From NCBI RefSeq assembly GCF_036417845.1, contig NC_089980.1, positions 55,674,501 through 55,738,500 on the forward strand: a stretch of 64,000 bases of DNA, read 5' to 3'. Both the position numbers and the translations under genes were made by a program. The stretch's first letter is position 1; each line of letters begins with the position of its first letter. Source of the DNA: Apteryx mantelli. Its lineage: Eukaryota > Chordata > Aves > Apterygiformes > Apterygidae. Below the pieces are notes generated by a model, which was not told where the DNA came from, ran no database searches, and saw only the letters and a program-made list of their open reading frames with translations. Positions 19,000 to 30,640 of this stretch are shown piece by piece.

Positions 19000-20960
19000 G
19001 TACCGTCCGCGTTACCGCTGCCCTGCCTGCGCCCGCCCCGCGCTGCGCCGAGCCGAGCGGCGGGGGCTCGGCGGCGGGGCCGCGATCGTGCGGGTCGGGC
19101 CAGGCCTGGGGGAGGGGCGGGGGCGGGCCGGGCGCCGTGGGGCCGGGCTCGCCCCGCACCTCCCCGCGGGCGCCGCCGCAGGGCCGAGGACCTCCGGGCC
19201 TGGCCTGGGCTACCGGGGCGCGGCGGGGGCCTCCGGCGGCGGGCCGGGGCGCTGGGGCAGGCTTCGCGGCGGCCGTTGGCGCCGCTGGGTGCAATTGCTG
19301 CGGGCGGCGGTTGCAGCCGGGGCTGTAACCGGCCGCCCACGTGACGGGGCGGTGCTGGCCCGCGGCCTTCCGGGTGGGGGGTGCGGGCGGGAAGGGCCGG
19401 GGGCGGCGGGGCCCGGCCCTGCGAGGCCTGCGAGAGCGAGGCCGGCAGCCGCTGGGGCCGAGGGGAGGCCAGCTCGCAGCCAAGGCCCTCGCTCTGCCGC
19501 CGGTTGTGCGGTAACGGGGATCCCGGGAGGGGCTCGGGGGAGGTGGGGCTGGGGCCTTCGCGTGGGAGCCTTTTGCCTTTGGACTCTGTTCCCTGGGGAA
19601 GCGTTAGTGGCGGTCAGAGCGAGCCGTGGTTGGGGGTTACAAGGCGGACCTTTGTGTAGGTGTTGTCCGAGCTGCAGGTCCTGGCATGCCTGGTATTTAG
19701 ACTTCTTAAACAGTCTTAACTCCTCCGCAGGACAGCTGTTTGGCTTTGTTTCTTCTCGGGTGATGTTAACGCTTTTAATATTCCTCTCCCACCCCCAAGC
19801 TGTGAAATCTGGATGTTCTGTTGATACCTTCAGTGAGGGTAAATGTAATATATCTTGTGATCACAATAAAAAAAAGAACACTCTTGCCTTTTTAGCTGTG
19901 GCATTCTATTAATGTAATTCTGAGCTCTCATACTTTAAAAAAATAAAGGCTGAACAGGCTTTCTTCAGATTTTTGAGTGGTCTACCTCAGACCTAAAAAT
20001 GACTTTGAATATTTCTGAGCAATAGATAGCTAGTACCAAAAGCCATAAATTAATGAAAAAAACATTTGGTAACAAGGTATGACACTTCAATTGTCCATGT
20101 GCATTGTTTGTTTCTATAGTACCATAACAGAGGCATAGTTTAATTGATGTTTAAAAAATACAAAAAGCTTGCACATGTTTCACAAGTACACCCTAAATTG
20201 ACTTTAACTTCTTTCTCTCTTTCTCGTAAAGTGCATGCCGTTACTGGTTGAAACATGTTAGTGCTTTATTTTACAGAAGTGGATGGAAGAGGGTTTCCTA
20301 TTTCTGATTTGACTAGCAATGCTTTTCTATAGAAAAAAAATTTTGGAAGCCCAAGCCTCACAATTGCGCAGGAAGAGGCTTACCAGCAATGAATGACTTC
20401 AAGCATCTTGGTTAGTAGTTAGTGGAGTTCAATTCTAAAAACTCATTACTTTTTCCAAATAAAGCAAAGCTTGGAGTAGAATGAGCATTAGCAGCTTAAG
20501 TTGTTTGCAGATGAGGGTTCAGTTCTGCAAACCTTTGTGCATCCTGCTGAATCTTCAGGGCCTGCTCGTGTGAGGCAGGTTACCTTCCAGGAGACTTCAA
20601 CAGAAGCAGACTGAAGAGGTTCCTTAAAGTGCCAGAAAGAGGTTATTTTACAGATTGCGTGTGTGTATATATTTGTTGTATATATTTGCGCATGGATATC
20701 TCTTAGCTAACGTAGCAGCTGATAGGTTTGCTTTTGTTTAGATCTTATTATCAAGATACTGCTTTTTCTTTTCAGATTTTGATTAGTATTTTAAGCTCTC
20801 AACACTCATTTCTCTGGAGCTGATGTTTTCCTAACGCTTTGAGCTTGGCTAAGAAACTACTTTGCTGGAATGCTCTAAAGGGTTAAAAACCCTTTAGGGT
20901 TTGAAATTCATTTTAATTGAAGGAAATATTTCTGGCATCACCAAAGAAATAACTGGGATC

Positions 20961-23900
20961 ATGGATCAGAACAACAGCTTGCCACCCTATGCTCAAGGCT
21001 TAGCCTCTCCTCAGGTAAAAGCGAATGGCTTAATATGCAATTGTGATCTGAATTACTTTGTGAAAGTGTTTTTTGGGTTTCTTGGATGTAATCTCTACAG
21101 CTTCTGTGTTTGCAGATCTGAAAAACTATACTAGATACAGAATAATATTAGTGTAAAACCGAATTTTAAAACCATTAATCTGTATATCCAGAGGTTTAAG
21201 AAACATGCAAATATATGGAGTTCTCTTGAGCTGAAACACGAGCAAGAAGTTAGAAATAATAATTTTGGTGGTTGACCTTGAAACCCTTTAAATTAGGTCC
21301 CTTATATAGTCTATTACGCACTGTAGCTGTACTATGAATACATTTGGTATCATGGGTAGAGTCTTCATTCAAACAATTGCAAGTAAAAATTGTGGGTCAG
21401 AATTGAGTATGTTTGCAGGGTGGTGTGAGAAATGCACCAGCATCACTGGCTGGTGGAGAGCAGTAACAGAATTGATGAGATCAGTAGAGATAGTGTTTCA
21501 TTTTTTGGAAGAACTGTATTTTTAGGGGCTTTTTGTTTTTAGTGAATCGCTATGCCTCTGGTTTGATATGATAACTAAATTAATTTATTTTTAGACTCTT
21601 TAGCAAGTTTTTTTTCTCTTAAAGACAAAATGGAGTCAGTGGGATCTGTAGTTTATTTTTTATGTTTTCTTCTGTAGGGTGCAATGACTCCAGGAATTCC
21701 AATTTTTAGCCCAATGATGCCATATGGCACAGGACTGACACCACAGCCTGTCCAGAGCACCAACAGTCTGTCCATCCTGGAAGAACAGCAGCGACAGCAG
21801 CAGCAGCAACAGCAGCAAGCAGCGCAGCAATCTACATCGCAGCAGGCAACACAGGGAACGTCTGGTCAAACACCCCAGCTCTTCCACTCACAGACTCTTA
21901 CCACAGCCCCTTTACCTGGAACCACGCCTCTATACCCCTCTCCAATGACTCCGATGACTCCAATAACTCCTGCAACACCGGCATCCGAGAGCTCTGGGAT
22001 AGTGCCACAGCTGCAGTGAGTGTGCCATATGCTGGCGCAGTATGTCCTTTCTCAAGTAGCCTTTTAAAGGCTTGGGAGCAAAGCCCCATCAGGAATTGGG
22101 TACCATGTCTTAGTGGGAAGAAAGGTCCTCGGAATTCACTTGTGGGTCTCCTTTAGCATATGAGTAACTTTTTTTTTTTTTTTAAGCTGAGCTTCTGTTA
22201 CTAAGCCACTTACTAATAGAAACAGTTTCTTAGTGGTTTGTAAACTATATATTCTTTATTTAAGCACCCAAGTGCAGAATGTCATATATGTCTTTATTTA
22301 GCAGAATCTAACTTTTAGCTTAGTGCACTCTAGGCATTAAACTGAATACATGAACTATCACAGTTGAAAAGAAATTAAAAGGGTAGAGGGGAAGAAACTG
22401 TCTAGCAACTAGAACTGAAATTTTCCTTAATATTCCGCATTCTGTTTTCTAGTTCATTACTACAGCTGAGTTTGTGATTAGGGAAGAACACATAGAACTA
22501 GTGTTGTAGGTTCAGTTATGAAAATATTTTCAGTGAGCTTTAGCTGTAAAGAGACTTGTATGTCAAATTATGGAAGGCCCAAAGAGAATCAGGGTGAATT
22601 TTGCAGTGGAAGAGTGGTTCCTAGTTTTTATTCCACTGAGGACCTTTAGGTTGCAGACTTTTCCTATAAAACAAGTTTCCAAAGATCTTAAGTTTCCTAG
22701 AGACCATCTTTTTATCACATAGCAATGAGCTTCACTTCTGGATTCATTCCTGCTTAGTCCTGCACCCCTTCAGAATATTGGCTTTCTTCCTCCTTAAAGA
22801 GCATACCAAGGAAAATTTCGGGTAGTGTTATTGCTGCCTCATTTTCTCCTGTTCCCAGCAGCTCACCTGATTGTGATGGGGATTCTCAATCTCAAGAGGT
22901 TTTTTCTGCCAAACTGAAGTAGAGATTTGTCTCATGAGACACTTTTCATAATAGCTGGCAGAACAGGAGGAATTGACAATCATGCCTTAGGAGCAACTGC
23001 CCTAAAAAAAGCGTTTCTGCTGAGTACAGCTTGAGCCAGAAGACTGCTCAGTGCAGCACTTGGATAAAACAAATCATACATGATTAAAAATGGGGAGAAA
23101 GCATGCATTTTTTAAATTTATTTATTTTCTCATTAATACATTTCTCTGAACTGTCTTCAGGAATATTGTGTCCACGGTTAATCTTGGTTGCAAACTTGAC
23201 CTAAAAACCATTGCGCTTCGTGCCCGAAATGCTGAATATAACCCCAAGGTAAGAGAAAGATTTCATCCTGTAACAGGTATGACAAAGGCATAGGTTTTGA
23301 ATGTAGTTTGCTGTCATAGCTAGATTAAAAAACCATCCTCCTATATATGCAGTTTTATACTAGTGCTTAAAAAAAGATCTTTAATAAACTTAGACCATTC
23401 TTCGAATTAGTAAAAAGCATTTTTATGCAGATGTAGCTGTGTTTTTCACTAGAGCATATTTTATTATATTTAGAAAGAACATAACATATTTATGAGGAAC
23501 CTAACCAACAGTGTAATACACTGGCAAAGTTTTTGGATGTAGAGCTCACCTCGAGTACTACTCACACGGACATGTTTGTTAGTTGTGGTCGGAAAGTTCA
23601 TATTAGCCTGAAATGTCTGATGTTATCTCCCCCCTAAAAAGGAGAAAGGAAGGAAGAATTCAGTTTCTGTGCTCCTGCCAGAGTCACGACTGTTCTGTGT
23701 GCTGTGGCTTCCTCTGCCTGGCTGCTCCCCTGGAATTCTTGTGGCTGCAGCACAGTAACTGGGTCTTTACAGTCTCACTTCCCCTTTGGGCTCCATTCCT
23801 TCATGTTGTCCCGCAATGCTCCCAGCGTCTTTCCGCCCATGATAATTACGTTTGGTGGAAGAGCAAAATGAAGCTGATCTTTGCCTGTCTATTTCAAAGT

Positions 23901-26900
23901 TGTCCACTGTTTCCAAACAGCAGTTTTGGAAAACTGAAGACTAACTTTGGGGGGGGGGGGGTTGTTTTTTTTTTTTTTACACTTGGAAAAGTGAACAGCA
24001 GCAGAGGCCCAGGAGCATTGAATCAAGAAAATTATGTTGCTTCATTTTTCTTTCACTTGGCTCTTTGAAAAGTTACCTTTGCAGCCACAGCAGTTAGACA
24101 CTATTTTTAATGAAAGCTTAGATGCTGTGTAATTGAATTGACTTGCCTTGTGAAGGCTTCAGTTTTCTTTGGGTGTATGATTTTTTCTTGTTTTATTTCA
24201 TTTTAATAATGTAGGATTTTGCTACAGTTTACCTGAACTCAGCTCTCAAAGATTAAAGGCATGCATGCAGGCATATGTAAGAAATAACTGTTACTGTACC
24301 ATTAAGTTTATATCAATGATGCTGTTACATAATTACATGTGAGTAAGGTTTGAGTGCAGCAAAAATTTGAGCCTGTTATGGTAATTCTTAAGTTAGGGAG
24401 TAGATGGCTATGTAAAACTCGTAGGCTGGAATGATCAATATGAAATGCTGTTTTGCACAGCAGGGAGAAAGAAGGGTTATGTAATGCACGCCTGACTTTT
24501 AGTCAGTACAGTTAGCTATCAAAAAGATGTTGCTTGGCTGTATCATATAAGCCATAGTCTGACAAATGTGTTGTTAGGTAGCCCACGCTACTGCCATAAT
24601 TATGTCGGCAAAAGAGTTTATGGAGCTGCATGATGAACTGGTCCAGGTTAAATATAACAGGCAAATGGGTGTGTGTGCGTGTATACACCCAGCTTAGTTC
24701 TCAGTATCTCCTGCTTTCAAAGAGTTTGAGAATATTTGTAAATGGAGGTAGAGGTGCTTAAAATAAAAAGCTAGAGCAAACTGGGCTGCCGTGTTTTACT
24801 GTGGTGGTTCAGGTGACTTCCATTTCCAACGAACATGGCTTCTGAGTTTGATTTCCAGATGTTCTGTTAGCAGTGTTCTAACACTGTCCAATTTTTTTTA
24901 AGATACAGAGACAAAATAGATCATAAAACATTTGCATGTAGTCTTCCATCCTGTTTACAACAGATCAAATCTCAGGACGTGGGAAAGAAGGCTTAATTTT
25001 TCAAGATGTAGTCTTCTCTATATTGCAAATGTTAGCATTATTTATACATCACATGTAAAGTAATGGGAAATGAGTTTAGTAAAATAGGAATGTAATGGAA
25101 AATACCCTTCCTGTCTGACTCTACCTCTAAGTCTGTGTATTTGAAGCTACTTGAAATATTCCAGTCATGCATGATCCGCAAGTATATTTGGATTTAGTAT
25201 TTCTGTGAAATACAATATAAAATGCTACTGAGAATATGCAAATTTGGAATATGCAAATTATCACAGCAATATATCACTAATAGTTTCAACTTTCACATTT
25301 CAGCGTTTTGCTGCTGTTATTATGAGAATAAGAGAACCTCGTACTACTGCACTTATATTCAGCTCTGGAAAAATGGTGTGCACTGGAGCAAAAAGGTATA
25401 AGTAGCCTGTTATAAGAAAACTGATTCAGACTGTCTTTCCACTGTAGCATGGTGGTTTAGAAACACTGTTATTTGTACCTGTGCTGCTTCCCAATTTCAT
25501 TATTTCACCAGGAGATCCAAGTCTCTGGTCCCTGTAGTCTGATCTGTTCTTAACATGACCAGTGAAGCATAAGAACTGAAAACCAACCATAAGCTTAACT
25601 CCAGTGGGCAGGAGAGAAATTCTGCCCCTTGTTCCTTTCATTTGGATTCATTCAGGAGTCCAAAAGGAATAAGTTAATGGGCAGAGGTGAATGAACAGAG
25701 CCATACAGGAAATGCTTTCTCTGCCTGGTGACACTTGAGGTTCAAATTGTCCTGTACTGCCTTAGAACCGACCAGAGATTTTCAGCTGTTTACAAAACTG
25801 AAGCAAACTGAGTTCTGCCAAAGCAAGTAAGGCCATGCAGTTGTGATAAACCCGGTTTTGAGTGCCTTGGCTGAATAAGGCAGAGGAGTTTCAGAGTTTT
25901 TCTGTAGGAACATGCATTTTCCAGCAGTAGTTCAAAGTTGTTCTACACTGAAGACTGAAGAAAACTTTTGGCTTATTAGAGGAACTCGGGTAGATATTCT
26001 AAGAGCGCAAATGATATAATTATACCTTACTGTATTCTGCCTCATAGACAGTGAGTACATTAATCATGTTCAGGATCTTAGTATCAAAATTAGAATACAA
26101 ATCAATGTTAGTTGTTAATTTTGGATGTAAAAACTTGGCTTGTGATCTTCCCCACTGTACCTCAACACTTTTTACACAAGTAAATATTTGTAGTTTAATG
26201 TGGTTTGCTTCGAGTAATACAAAGGGAATAAAATGGATATCCTTTTCTCCCTTCAGTGAAGAGCAGTCCAGACTGGCAGCAAGGAAGTATGCTAGAGTTG
26301 TCCAGAAGTTGGGTTTTCCAGCAAAATTTTTGGATTTTAAAATTCAGAACATGGTGGGGAGCTGTGATGTGAAATTTCCCATCAGATTAGAAGGATTGGT
26401 ACTTACACACCAGCAGTTCAGCAGGTAAATAAAGGTTTGCTTATGTTTCATTCTTGCTGTATACTTGACCAGCTAGAGAGTGGCATCTGTTCAGACTGTT
26501 CCCTTGCACCAGAGGGAAATTGGCATCTTTGTTTCCATCACTGCCCTTTCTCTGGTGTAATTATGTTGCCCGATGCAAACCCAAGTGTTGGTGAAGCCTG
26601 TATCTGCTCTTTCCATTCCTACAGTCCGACAGGTGAAAGACTGGGACATCTATCTGCTAGCACGTTTATACAATCAGTGTCACTCTCTTCTCTTACAGCT
26701 ACGAGCCAGAATTGTTTCCTGGCTTAATCTACAGAATGATCAAGCCAAGAATTGTTCTGCTTATTTTTGTTTCTGGAAAAGTGGTTTTAACTGGTAAGTC
26801 AAGACAGTATCTTATTCCGGTAGGTTAGATCTAGACCGTATTACACAGAACACATAACAGTATCAAAAGTATCTATCTATCTTGCTAGTTGCTTTTCTTT

Positions 26901-27827
26901 AGAGGTGATGGTACTGAGAAAGAACAGATTGTACAGTGCTCTACGGATGAGAACCCGGAAAACAAATGAAACATACTTGGGTAAATTCATATAACCAGTG
27001 ATCATGATGCCTCATCAAGTCTACAGGTACCGAAAAAGCCGTAAGAGCGCAGATTTAACTTCTCTGGCAAAATCTGAAGATGTGCTTCTGTGTGCTAGGT
27101 AGCTGCGACTAGGCTAGCTGTTCTTTAACAGCTTGGCTGGAGGCTGCTGCCATTCTCCTTGGCAACAGCCAAGGAAGGGGAGACACTCGCCCTCGGGCAC
27201 TCCAAGCCCACCCTTCATTTCCCCTCTCACTGGGTTTCACTATGTAGAAAAAAAAAATGCAAGCCTTGCATACAAAAGGGGCAAGTCCCTGCACCATGGC
27301 GAGTGGCACGTCTCTGAAACCGCCTCCATTTTCAGATCTTGTTCCCAATGTTCATACTCTTGAAAAAAGCTCCACAGGTCAAAGGCCTTTCTTTAGAAAC
27401 ATCCTGTGGGGCTATGCTTTGTAGTTGGGCCTCTTCAAGAACTTCTATATGTAGAGGAACATCTCATTTGCAGGTCTAACATAGACACCAAGATGCTAAT
27501 GAAAGTCCTGTTCAAAGTTTATCAGTTATCAGAATACAGTGAGAAGGCTGATAATGTATGGTTTATATGAAATGTGTAGAAAATGTATCAATTAGTAAAA
27601 ACAGGGACTCATATATGTGTGTGTGTGTCTATATATGCATAGGATTTACATAAAGATGAAGCATTCAGGTAAGCACTATAAACACTAAAATTAAGTATTA
27701 TTTGACTCTGGAGAAAGATACAGAATAACTGCACTCCCTTTTTCTAGGTGCTAAAGTCCGAGCAGAAATCTATGAAGCATTTGAAAACATCTATCCTATT
27801 TTAAAGGGATTCAGAAAGACAACGTAA
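20961..27827 (+). CDS. TBP: TATA-box-binding protein, 304 aa, seven coding exons
   Basis: DNA-binding core of TFIID (also of SL1 and TFIIIB), nuclear, needed by all three RNA polymerases. Coding exons: 20961-21014, 21678-22015, 23161-23248, 25304-25395, 26257-26424, 26699-26793, 27748-27827; all GT-AG and in frame. The start is the conserved [13 protein letters not shown] in good context (A at -3, G at +4), although an upstream in-frame ATG exists at 20901. The N-terminal part holds a short glutamine run (Q58-Q65) and the conserved [18 protein letters not shown] linker. The saddle core (about 125-304) has both direct repeats and the four DNA-inserting phenylalanines at F162, F179, F253 and F270, each pair 17 apart as in the family. 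It ends ILKGFRKTT. The core appears identical to human as far as I can recall. The shorter length than human (339 aa) is due mainly to the glutamine run. Confidence 0.98.
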
Positions 27828-28310
27828 CAGTTTCTACGAATTTCAGAGAAATCGGGGGTACATTTTAAAAGATATTGCATATGGCACAGCAGTAACAAGA
27901 GGTGGACTTTCGCTGAAACTGCACCACCAGGACTTGGACTGTTTCCCAGTTAGTGCCTATTTCCCTGATACTCAAGGGGAATTGTATTATTGATTACATC
28001 TACTGAGTTACTGTGAGTTGCTTTATTGGGCTGTTCCTGGAGCAGTCCCTCCAAGTTTTATTTATAATCTAGCTTTTAAATAGTTTTAATGCCAGTTTTA
28101 TTAATAGAAAATCCATAAATTGGTTTGAAAGACAAACCCAACCATGTCACTCAGTGTATAAACCACTTAAATTGCCATGTATATATGTTTTAACTTCCTT
28201 CCATAAAACCATGGTTTTTATAATTTTCAGAACTTAAGCTTTTAAATCTTTTCAATTTTAATTTTTTTGATGCCAGACACATTCCCTCTTTCCAGTGTTA
28301 AGCAAGACAG

Positions 28311-28394
28311 AATAAATTTATTAATGCAAATGGTTCACTGTACATATATATATACTTCCTCTTCCCCTCCCTTCAGCCCCACATGTACAATAAA
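28311..28394 (+). terminator. TBP: TBP polyadenylation signals
   Basis: AATAAA occurs at 28311-28316 and 28389-28394 on the plus strand, 480-570 bases after the TBP stop codon. The second is followed by T/G-rich sequence and is the likelier main signal, giving a 3' UTR of about 0.6 kb. Confidence 0.55.
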
Positions 28395-28419
28395 CCCTGT
28401 TTATACAAGTATGGGAACT

Positions 28420-30350
28420 GTCTTAATGATTTTTAAAATTACCCAACTGGTAGAGTGAAATACATCATTGAAAACTTTTTTTATTTGATCCAGATTTTTT
28501 CAATAGCACATGCACTACTGTAAATGACTTGTTCTGGCTTTCTTACCAGCAGTCATATCCTTGGCAACATCTAGCTTGAATATTACGGTATCAAGAAGTT
28601 CCTGTTTAAGTACGTACTGCTTCACCTTCAACAGATGGGATTTATGCAAGTCATAAATAGCTATGTTTGACTGAATCAGAACAAGAGACTTCTGCTTAGC
28701 TTCTAGGATTTCTTTAAATTACTACTTTTGTATTTTACAAACTATGACAGTCTCACTATATTAGTGTTCCTGTAAAATGTCAAAGCCCTTCCAAACAGTC
28801 AGTATGTACATAATCTTCCCTTTAACTGTGCTTGAAGCTTAACAGGCTGAGAACTAAAAATATATTTTTTTTTTTTCCTGCAGTGCATTTCCACTAATAG
28901 TAACCTTTTTGTGACTTCCAGATTCTTTCAAACAGCTTTTATCTAAAACTAACCCAAATGTAACCATGGTCTCTTTAGTTAAGTAAATTTGTGTTTCATC
29001 CCAGACAAGATGAAGCTATGGCTGGCTTGCACCTCCTCCATTTGCAAATTCTTAGTCTTCTCTACTTCCCTTGCAGTGGCATACAGTTGTGTCTCTGGGC
29101 TTTTTAACAATTGGTTTCATTGATCTTACCAGAAAGGTGGTGGTTAATAATTTACCTTTGTCAGAATAAGTTCAAGATACCAAAGATGATGCAGTATTTG
29201 GGTGCCACAGCATTTTGTGCTGTTTGAGTCAGTGAATATTCCTGAATGCTCCTGAACATGACAACTGTATCACTGTCCCTGCTTTTGCAGGACTCCAAAT
29301 ATGCAACTGTTACCAGCTAGTCTGCAAAATTTTGCAAACACTGCTAGGAAATCTTTGAGCTTTAACTAACTGGGGGATGCTTTTCATTAAAATCAATTGA
29401 GCTGTAGTAGAGTTACATACATACTGTTGCCTGGTCTGTTAACTGCACCATGTGTTAAAACCACCCTTTTAGAAATTAAGTTCCAGGATGACCAGACAGC
29501 TTATACTTAAAGCATACCCTGCCTGCTCACTGGAGTATTTCCACCATCTAAAGTGGTGGGAATAAAACAACCTAGAAAACAGTCATAAAACAACAGTGAG
29601 CCCAGGGCTTATGTAAAATCAGCACTGGAATCACTGGTGAGCAGGCATGAATGCTTTAAACAGGGTAAGAGAATAAGTAACTGAAGTAAATACTACAGTG
29701 AGACAAAAAAAGAGCTTGATCTAGCTATAGCCATACAAGTAGTTAAGCAACTGTCACAGTAAATTCAGTGTGGTGGTTTTATCTTTCTCATGCCTCAGCT
29801 CTAAAGCAGTCAAATATCAGAGCAACTCCTGCAGAGGATAGTTGTTTTTAAAATTCACCAATGATGGAGGACTTACTTAAGGTACAGTTCAACTTGAAAA
29901 TCTACTGCTACAAGTAGTAAGCAACAATAAAAACATGTTCTATTATAGCAACCTTGGTTTAAACTACTTTTGCATCAGACCGTCCAATGCAGTAGATGAT
30001 TGTTAAACTCTGCTATTGGTCCTAAGTCAGATAAAACACTTAAGGGAACAATTTTGGTGCAATTTATCCTGAAATACCACTGAACCACAGAGTATAATAG
30101 CTGCTACCAATTTACTCAGCGTACCTTTTGAAAAAGAGCAGGAGATTTAAGTTATGTACCAAAAGGCTAGGCACCCTTAATTTGTGTTAGCTAGGACTTC
30201 TACACACCTCCTGAGCATAAGCACTTGGTGATCTTACAGTAATCTGCTTTTCCTGTGAATTAATTTTTGAGCAGCACGAAGAAAATCTTGACAGACAACA
30301 GTTTAAGTTCTAAAAGTCCAGTCACTGACAAAGGACACCTCTACCACTCC
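28420..30350. other. Gap between converging TBP and PDCD2 3' ends
   Basis: About 1.9 kb of AT-rich DNA separates the likely TBP poly(A) site (plus) from the likely PDCD2 poly(A) site (minus). I found no coding frame, RNA gene or recognisable repeat in it. A longer alternative 3' UTR from either gene could occupy part of it and would then run antisense to the other. Confidence 0.6.
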
Positions 30351-30364
30351 AAGAGTGTTTCATC

Positions 30365-30370
30365 TTTATT
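30365..30370 (-). terminator. PDCD2: PDCD2 polyadenylation signal (AATAAA)
   Basis: The plus strand reads TTTATT, so AATAAA on the minus strand, about 270 bases after the PDCD2 stop codon (30641-30643). It is the nearest canonical signal downstream of the gene. Confidence 0.6.
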
Positions 30371-30640
30371 TAAACATTCAGAACTATGCTGTATGATATG
30401 ATGCAAGATTTGAGGTGAAATTTACTGAAAAAAAGCATCTGGTTTCAGTAGCAGGCTGAAGTAAAATGCTCCACTGGAACACAGGAAAGCAGCTGCCAAG
30501 GTCCACTTTTCTCAGTATTTTTATCACCGTTACAAGATATCAGTGACATCAGTTCCATTACCTGTTTGCAAAGTGCACAGATGCACTGAAGCAAGGAAGG
30601 TATTAGATTTAGATGATTCAACTTAGTAACATGATGGAAG

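Noticed and set aside
18722-19912. Long overlapping frames on both strands in the PSMB1/TBP CpG island
   Set aside because: Few stop codons are expected in such GC-rich DNA. Translations are arginine/alanine/proline/glycine-rich on every frame, with no family match.
20901-20960. Upstream in-frame ATG (MKFILIEGN...) extending TBP by 20 codons
   Set aside because: The TBP start [10 protein letters not shown] is fixed by conservation and good start context. The upstream codons match no TBP and probably lie in the 5' UTR.
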